A program made the translations under genes and the position numbers. Shown here in pieces: positions 59,389 through 64,000 of a stretch of DNA of 64,000 nucleotides. Within the stretch, counting starts at the first letter, position 1. Each line of letters begins with the position of its first letter. The stretch is from Cellulomonas xylanilytica (lineage in GTDB: Bacteria; Actinomycetota; Actinomycetes; Actinomycetales; Cellulomonadaceae), in NCBI RefSeq assembly GCF_007989805.1, contig NZ_BJUB01000001.1, positions 310,001 to 374,000 on the forward strand. The letters are read 5' to 3'. The notes below the pieces were generated by a model. That model saw only the letters and a program-made list of their open reading frames with translations. It did no database searches and was not told the origin of the DNA.

Positions 59389-62070
59389 TCAGGCGTCCGG
59401 CCACGTGCCGCGACGCTCACGCTCGAGCATCAGGTCGGTCCGCAGGCGCAGCTCCAGGCGTTCCCAGAGCTCGTCCGCGAGAGCGCCCAGGTCCTGCGCC
59501 GGTGCCGCGGCCGGCCCCGCCGCCACGACCTCGGCGGGTTGCTGCTCGCGCTGCTGCTCGGGTGCCCGCTCGGCCAGGGCGGTCGCGGCCCGGGCGACCG
59601 CCGACGCCGGTCCCGGTCCCGGCGCCTGCCCCGGCGCCGCGAACCGGACCTCCGTCGGGTCGACCCGGCGCGCGATCCCCTCCGCGACGGCGACGGCGCC
59701 GGCGTCGAACGGGTCGGGCGCGGTGTCGTGCGGGGCCTCGCCCGGGATCTCGTCCGCGACGAGCCGTCCCACGATGCCGGCCGCGGTCGAGCGTGCGGGA
59801 GCGCCCGGCTCCGACGACGCGGGAGGCCAGCCGAGACCACGGGGCACCGCAGACCGGCCCGGGGTGTCCGGCGTGGTGCGTCGTGCCGTGACCGGTGCAC
59901 CGTGCGCCACCGCGAGCGTCCGTGCGGTGGGTGCGCCGGGCTCGGACCGCGCCTCGGTCGTCGGGAGCCGTCGGACGTCCGGCGTCGCCGGCGTGCTCGC
60001 GGTCGCGGGGCGAGGCGCCTCCGGCACTCCCGGGCCGGTTCCGTCGGCAGCGGGTCGCGACGAGGGCGCGACGATCGCGGCGGTCGACGCGTGGGTCGCG
60101 CGGTGGTTGTCGGGCGCCGCAGCGCGCGACAGCACGGCGCCAGGTGTCACTGGTCCAGTGGACGCGGTGGGCACGGACCGGGGGAGGATGCCGTCGGGAC
60201 CGGGACGAGGCCTCGCGGGGACGACGGAACGCGTCACCGGCGTCGTCGGGTGCGGCGCCCCGGGGGTGGGGGCTGTCGACCGGGCGACCGACGTCGGTGG
60301 GAGTGCCGCCGCGGACCCGGGCCGCACGGCCTCGACGGTGCGTCGGACGGGGACGGACGAGGGCGTGATCGGGCCTGCGACGAGGCGGCGGACCGGGGTG
60401 ACCGGGCGGGATCGGGGCAGGTCTGCGTCACCCGGGGACACCGCCCGGGCCACCAGCGGGTCGTCCGGGGACGCCGGTGCGGCGCCGGAGGTGGGGGTCG
60501 CGGAGCGTGCGACCGCGGACGGTGACGCGGCGGGTGGCACGACAGACGCCGGGTCGTCCGCCGGTGCCTCGACTGCGGGGGTGGCCGACCGAGCCGCCGG
60601 TGAGCCGAGCGGGACCCGGTTCGGCACGGCACGTGCGGCCGGTCGAAGGCGCTCGGTCGGCGCGATGTGTGGCGTCGCCGGGTCAGGTGCGGGGCCGGGT
60701 GCGGCGTCCAGGACGCGGTGGACCGGTGGCTGCAAACCGGCTCGGACCGGGCGGCCGGGAGAGGTGTGCGCGGTGGGAGTGCGCGGAACTGTCCGGGCAG
60801 GCACCGCGGCTCCCGGCGCGGACGTCGGCTCGCTCGCGCGGGCGAGCAGCTCGCCGGACGTGGTCGACGGCGCGCCCGGTCCGGGTGACGCCCCCCGGCT
60901 CTGCGAGCGGGCCGCGGGGGGAGTACCGCGCTCCGGGTCGAGAGTGCGCGCCGCGCGGGTCGGCGGACCCGGCACGGAGCGCGGGAGCGGTGCGGTGGAG
61001 CCGGCACGGTCGGGCGTCACGGTCGGCGGATCCAGCGCCCGCGCGACGGACGCCGGCTCCGCGGGGTGCGCCGGCACGGTCGCCGACCCCGGCGACGGCG
61101 TGTGCCCGCTCGGCGACGACAGGTCTGACGACCGCGCGACCGTCGACGGCGGACCGATGCGCCCGACGGTCGGCGGCGCTGCTGCCGACCGCGGGACGGC
61201 CGACGCGGGGCGCGACGCCGGCGGGACCGTGGGCGACGCCGTCGATCGCGCAGCCGTCGTCGGCGACGGTGCCGACTCCGGGGCCGTCGTCGGAGACGCT
61301 GCCGACCGCGCAGCCGTCGTCGGCGACGGTGCGCCCCCCGCAACGGTGGACGGCGACGCCGTCGACCGCGAGGTCGTCGACCGAGCGACCGTCGGGGGTG
61401 GCGTCGACTGCCGCGCACCCGGTCGCGGCGGGGGAGCGTCCACCGACGGCGGTACCGAGGACCGTGCGACGGTCGATGGTCGTGCGGGGCGTGCCTGCGC
61501 CGCCGTGGTCGGTGACCGCGTCACGACGGCACGCGCCGCCGATGCCTGCGGTGCGGGTGGCCGTGGGGCGGGTGAGCTCGGTGCCGTGCCGCCGGACGGG
61601 CCGGACGGCCTCGCGGGCCTGTCGGCAGCTGCCGTCCGCGCCACCACCGGCAGGACCGGAGGCGCTGCGACGGCGGCCGGCGCCGAGGTGTCGGCGTCGT
61701 CCACGGAGCGCCCGACCACTCCGTCGTCGGGAGCGGCGGACCGCCGCCGTCGTCCGACCAGCCCTCGACGAGGGACGGCGACAGGCTGCGGAGCCGGCAC
61801 GGCGGGTACGGCGGCGTGCGAGACGAGGCCGTCCACGTGCCCACCGGGGTGCCGGGCCAGGGCGTGCTCCGGCGCCCGCAGCACCACCGGGGAGGCCTGG
61901 CGGGTGCCCAGGCCACGGCTGAAGTCGGCGCTGCGCGCGACCGGCTGCAGCGACAGGGAGCGCGGGACCATCGCCGGCACGGTGTCCCAGGACCGGCCCC
62001 GGGGAGCGGCCGGCGAGGGCGCAGCGGGGGGATCTGCGGTGGCCCGCGCGGCGAACGGCCATCGCCTCAC
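59389..62070 (-). CDS. Very long disordered Pro/Ala/Ser-rich eCIS protein
   Basis: An 893-residue protein dominated by Pro, Ala, Ser, Thr and Arg. Short VARS, VPRS, AARS and LARA-type units recur throughout, and 10-residue repeats around SPTTAARSAA occur near residues 245-285. Only the last 40 residues look folded: ALADELWERLELRLRTDLML, then ERERRGTW. That helical tail is what I recall from extensin-like proteins in other actinobacterial eCIS loci. The long part may be a flexible tether, a cargo-loading or length-related element, or a surface filament; none is proven. The GTG start overlaps the DUF6760-like stop by 4 bp. Confidence 0.75.
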   Translation of the reverse strand: MRRWPFAARATADPPAAPSPAAPRGRSWDTVPAMVPRSLSLQPVARSADFSRGLGTRQASPVVLRAPEHALARHPGGHVDGLVSHAAVPAVPAPQPVAVPRRGLVGRRRRSAAPDDGVVGRSVDDADTSAPAAVAAPPVLPVVARTAAADRPARPSGPSGGTAPSSPAPRPPAPQASAARAVVTRSPTTAAQARPARPSTVARSSVPPSVDAPPPRPGARQSTPPPTVARSTTSRSTASPSTVAGGAPSPTTAARSAASPTTAPESAPSPTTAARSTASPTVPPASRPASAVPRSAAAPPTVGRIGPPSTVARSSDLSSPSGHTPSPGSATVPAHPAEPASVARALDPPTVTPDRAGSTAPLPRSVPGPPTRAARTLDPERGTPPAARSQSRGASPGPGAPSTTSGELLARASEPTSAPGAAVPARTVPRTPTAHTSPGRPVRAGLQPPVHRVLDAAPGPAPDPATPHIAPTERLRPAARAVPNRVPLGSPAARSATPAVEAPADDPASVVPPAASPSAVARSATPTSGAAPASPDDPLVARAVSPGDADLPRSRPVTPVRRLVAGPITPSSVPVRRTVEAVRPGSAAALPPTSVARSTAPTPGAPHPTTPVTRSVVPARPRPGPDGILPRSVPTASTGPVTPGAVLSRAAAPDNHRATHASTAAIVAPSSRPAADGTGPGVPEAPRPATASTPATPDVRRLPTTEARSEPGAPTARTLAVAHGAPVTARRTTPDTPGRSAVPRGLGWPPASSEPGAPARSTAAGIVGRLVADEIPGEAPHDTAPDPFDAGAVAVAEGIARRVDPTEVRFAAPGQAPGPGPASAVARAATALAERAPEQQREQQPAEVVAAGPAAAPAQDLGALADELWERLELRLRTDLMLERERRGTWPDA
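61247..61332. repeat. In-gene direct repeats (30/60-bp period) in the disordered eCIS gene
   Basis: A 26-bp stretch is exactly repeated at 61247-61272 and 61307-61332. Between them lies a diverged copy in a 30-bp phase. It encodes 10-residue units of the SPTTAARSAA kind, suggesting growth by slippage or recombination. Confidence 0.8.
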
Positions 62071-62228
62071 GGCTCCTCCTCCTCGGCCTCGTCGACGATC
62101 CGGTGCGCGTACGCCAGGAAGTGGGCCCGGTCGGGGTGCTCCAGGTCGAGGAGCGTGTCGAGGGGCCAGTGCAGGACGGCTGCCAGGTACGCGACCTCGT
62201 CCAGCAGGTCAGCGGTCGCGTACGTCAG
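62067..62228 (-). CDS. DUF6760-like small eCIS protein with probable CTG start (53 aa)
   Basis: A 53-residue acidic protein: TYATADLLDEVAYLAAVLHW then PLDTLLDLEHPDRAHFL match the small DUF6760-type proteins of phage-tail clusters, which begin soon before the EVAY motif. No ATG or GTG occurs in frame at that place. CTG at 62228 overlaps the preceding stop as CTGA, copying the ATGA/GTGA couplings of all its neighbours, so I take CTG as the start. The next in-frame GTG would need about 70 bp of overlap. Its role is unknown; assembly help is likely. Its stop overlaps the disordered gene (GTGA). Confidence 0.72.
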   Translation of the reverse strand: MTYATADLLDEVAYLAAVLHWPLDTLLDLEHPDRAHFLAYAHRIVDEAEEEEP

Positions 62229-62629
62229 GATTCCCCCGGCGGACCACCCGCCAGGTCGACGGCGAACTCCTCGTGGCAGGAGGGGCACGTCACCGACGCG
62301 GTGGTGTGGCCCTCGGAGTTGATCCGTCGGTAGAGGTCCTGCAGGAACGCGAGGTCGGGCGTGAAGAGGTTCTCGACGACCGCGGGCGTGATGGACGTGA
62401 CGTCGCCGAGGTGCGTGATCGTGCGCGCGAGGAGCAGCACCGTCAGGTACGCCTCGTTGTCCCGCACGCGGGGGTCGCGCAGCGGGACGATCTCGTCGCG
62501 GGCGCGGGCCAGGCGCATCGCCCCCGAGCGGTGCACCCGGCCCTCGTCGTCCTCGTACCCGATGGGCAGCTCGAAGCTGAACTCCGTCTGGAGGGCTATG
62601 GGCGTGCCGACCGACATGGTCGCGCTCAC
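62225..62629 (-). CDS. Phage tail assembly-type eCIS protein with CxxC motif
   Basis: A 134-residue protein. The middle RDPRVRDNEAYLTVLLLART and the following SITPAVVENLFTPDLAFLQD are typical of the small protein found between tube and hub genes in eCIS and related phage tails (T4-like tail assembly protein). Near the end it has VTCPSCHEEFAVD, half of a zinc ribbon. GTG 62629 is chosen because it overlaps the tube stop (GTGA); ATG 62617 is an alternative four codons later. The function is probably chaperoning assembly. Confidence 0.8.
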   Translation of the reverse strand: MSATMSVGTPIALQTEFSFELPIGYEDDEGRVHRSGAMRLARARDEIVPLRDPRVRDNEAYLTVLLLARTITHLGDVTSITPAVVENLFTPDLAFLQDLYRRINSEGHTTASVTCPSCHEEFAVDLAGGPPGES

Positions 62630-63066
62630 GCCACCGCGAGGCCTTCGTGGACGAGCGTGACCTCTTCCACGGTGACCTCGGACCCACCGGCCTGCAGCGA
62701 GCCGATGCTGATCTTCGACGGCCAGGCGTTGGTGATGTTGAACCGCATCTTCTCGCCGCGCTCGTAGTCGTAGAGCACGATCGCGGCACCGCGGCGGGCC
62801 TTGTCGATCTTGCCCTCCTGGACCTCCTTGACCCAGGCCCACCACCCCTTGTCGGTGGTCATGCCGCGCTTGAGCGTGATGTCGCTGAACTTCTGGGCCG
62901 CGGGCAGCTTCTTCATCACCGGGATGCCCTTGGGCTTGTTCTCCTGGTGCTCGATCACGGAGACCTCGATGCTCAGGCCCGAGACCTCCTTGAACTGGGC
63001 GAGCGTGATCCCGTCGACCTCGATCTGCCAGGCGTAGTTCGCGAGTGCGTCCTCACCGATGGGCAT
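62626..63066 (-). CDS. Tail tube protein (main tube paralogue)
   Basis: A 146-residue gp19-like tube protein: WQIEVDGITLAQFKEVSGLS, then EHQENKPKGIPVMKKLPA, FSDITLKRGMTTDKGWWAWV and FNITNAWPSKISIGSL. It stacks into the inner tube pushed out by the sheath. It lies 37 bp after the sheath gene and has AAAGGACG before the ATG. Confidence 0.93.
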   Translation of the reverse strand: MPIGEDALANYAWQIEVDGITLAQFKEVSGLSIEVSVIEHQENKPKGIPVMKKLPAAQKFSDITLKRGMTTDKGWWAWVKEVQEGKIDKARRGAAIVLYDYERGEKMRFNITNAWPSKISIGSLQAGGSEVTVEEVTLVHEGLAVA

Positions 63067-63103
63067 GGTGTCGTCCTTTCGCTGTCAGGTGGACCTGCAC
63101 GAC

Positions 63104-64000
63104 TCACTCTTGGACCGCGCCGCCGGTCGGCAGCTGGCTCACCCGGAACACGACGAACTCGGCCGGCTTCACGGGTGCGATGCCGATCTCGATGACCACG
63201 TACCCGGCGTCGACGACGTCGGGTGGGTTCGTCTCCTCGTCGCACTTGACGTAGAACGCCTGGTCGGGGGTCGCGCCGAAGAGGGCGCCGTCCCGCCAGA
63301 GCCCGAGCAGGAACCCGTTGACGGTGCGCTTGATCCGCTGCCACAGGTCGAGGTCGTTCGGCTCGAACACCGCCCACTGCGTCCCGCGCAGCACGGACGA
63401 CTCGATGTAGTTGAAGAGCCGCCGGACGTTGATGTACCGCCAGGTCGTGTCGTCGGACAGCGTCCGTGCTCCCCACACCGTGATGCCGCGGCCCGGGAAC
63501 GCCCGGATCACGTTGATGCCCGCGGGGTTGAGGTCGTCGTGCTCGACGCGCGTGATGTTGAGCTCGACGTCCAGGGCCCCGGCGACGACCTCGTTGGCGG
63601 GCGCCTTGTGGACGCCGCGCGTGTCGTCGTTGCGGCCCCAGATGCCCGCGAGCGCGCCGCTCGGCGGGAACAGCCGTGCGCGGCCGGCCAGCGGGTCCCA
63701 GAAGGACAGCCACGGCCAGTACGTCGTGGCGTAGGCCGACGAGAACCGGGTCTTCTCCTTGACCCACTCGAGCACCTGCTGGGCGTTGAGCCCGCGCGGG
63801 GTGTCGAGGATGGCCACGCGGTCCTTCTGCGTCTCGCAGTGCGTGATGAGCGCGCTCTGCACCGCCTTGAAGCCGTCGGCGTCGATCTGCCCCGCCTCGT
63901 ACGCGGCCACCAGGTCCGGCACCGCGACGATCGTGACGTCGTCGAGAGCCTCGAGCCCGGCGATGCCGGACCGGGCGGTGACGTCGCCGAGGTAGTCGTC
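63104..64000 (-). CDS. Tail sheath protein, C-terminal part (cut by window edge)
   Basis: 298 residues are visible, open at position 64000. Sheath marks are YWPWLSFWDPLAGRARLFPP, RGITVWGARTLSDDTTWRYI and RRLFNYIESSVLRGTQWAVF, then VNGFLLGLWRDGALFGAT and the C-terminal APVKPAEFVVFRVSQ. The sheath contracts to drive the tube. Being first in the visible run, its promoter and any upstream genes are outside the window. Confidence 0.95.
   Translation of the reverse strand, partial: DDYLGDVTARSGIAGLEALDDVTIVAVPDLVAAYEAGQIDADGFKAVQSALITHCETQKDRVAILDTPRGLNAQQVLEWVKEKTRFSSAYATTYWPWLSFWDPLAGRARLFPPSGALAGIWGRNDDTRGVHKAPANEVVAGALDVELNITRVEHDDLNPAGINVIRAFPGRGITVWGARTLSDDTTWRYINVRRLFNYIESSVLRGTQWAVFEPNDLDLWQRIKRTVNGFLLGLWRDGALFGATPDQAFYVKCDEETNPPDVVDAGYVVIEIGIAPVKPAEFVVFRVSQLPTGGAVQE

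Noticed and set aside
61200..61400. CRISPR array
   Set aside because: The repeats are in-frame, codon-periodic and inside a long low-complexity gene, without unique spacers. No cas genes are present.
53196..64000. Prophage
   Set aside because: Only contractile tail-type genes are present. No capsid, portal, terminase, lysis or integrase gene is seen, and the operon has a dedicated bacterial-type regulator.

Overview
The window is 64 kb of very GC-rich DNA. Genes are tightly packed on both strands, and many neighbours overlap by 4 bp (ATGA or GTGA). GTG starts are common, and several starts sit about 7-8 nt after a -10 hexamer, which suggests leaderless mRNAs. The gene set (GuaB1-type CBS protein, DUF3000, treXYZ, CstA with a YbdD-like partner, BTAD regulator, assimilatory sulfate reduction, pyruvate formate-lyase in a facultative aerobe) points to an actinobacterium. 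Cellulomonas or a close relative in the Micrococcales is most likely. This is inference from gene content; no rRNA or tRNA gene was seen.

Left part (1-24 kb): a truncated glutamine amidotransferase and guaB1 lie divergent to dxs. Next come pflB-pflA, with a DosR-like palindrome upstream, then a fadA-fadB beta-oxidation pair with its own palindrome. An RNase D-like protein, an orphan LuxR-type regulator, DUF3000, ybdD-cstA and gnd follow. Gnd is coupled to an ATP-grasp ligase of the D-aspartate ligase type. The block ends with a two-component system divergent from a four-gene MacAB-like efflux or envelope-stress operon, closed by a strong bidirectional terminator.

Middle part (24-47.5 kb): a sulfate assimilation operon on the minus strand (sir, small zinc ribbon, cysH, cysD, cysN, siroheme synthase, then a RibD-like reductase and an unknown). 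A previously unlisted 33-codon leader ORF with seven cysteines lies ahead of sir and looks like a cysteine-sensing attenuator. Then come zapE, the treX-treY-treZ trehalose operon, a flavoprotein reductase, a YbdK-type ligase, a GalE-like epimerase and a DMT transporter. A compact four-gene operon follows (PIG-V-like mannosyltransferase, GT2, ChbG-type deacetylase, methyltransferase), likely for a lipid-linked glycan.

Right part (47.5-64 kb): an extracellular (or cytoplasmic) contractile injection system, eCIS. In transcription order on the minus strand it encodes sheath (cut by the window edge), tube, tail assembly protein, DUF6760-like protein, an 893-residue disordered protein, second tube protein, LysM hub protein, VgrG-like spike, PAAR tip, gp25 wedge, gpJ baseplate and tail protein I. 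It runs head-on into a 977-residue ATPase/BTAD regulator. Divergent from that regulator are two accessory genes: a Pro-rich protein ending in what looks like a dead M23/LytM domain, and a membrane-anchored zinc-ribbon/discoidin protein. No AAA+ ATPase, tape measure or toxin is visible; they may lie beyond position 64000.
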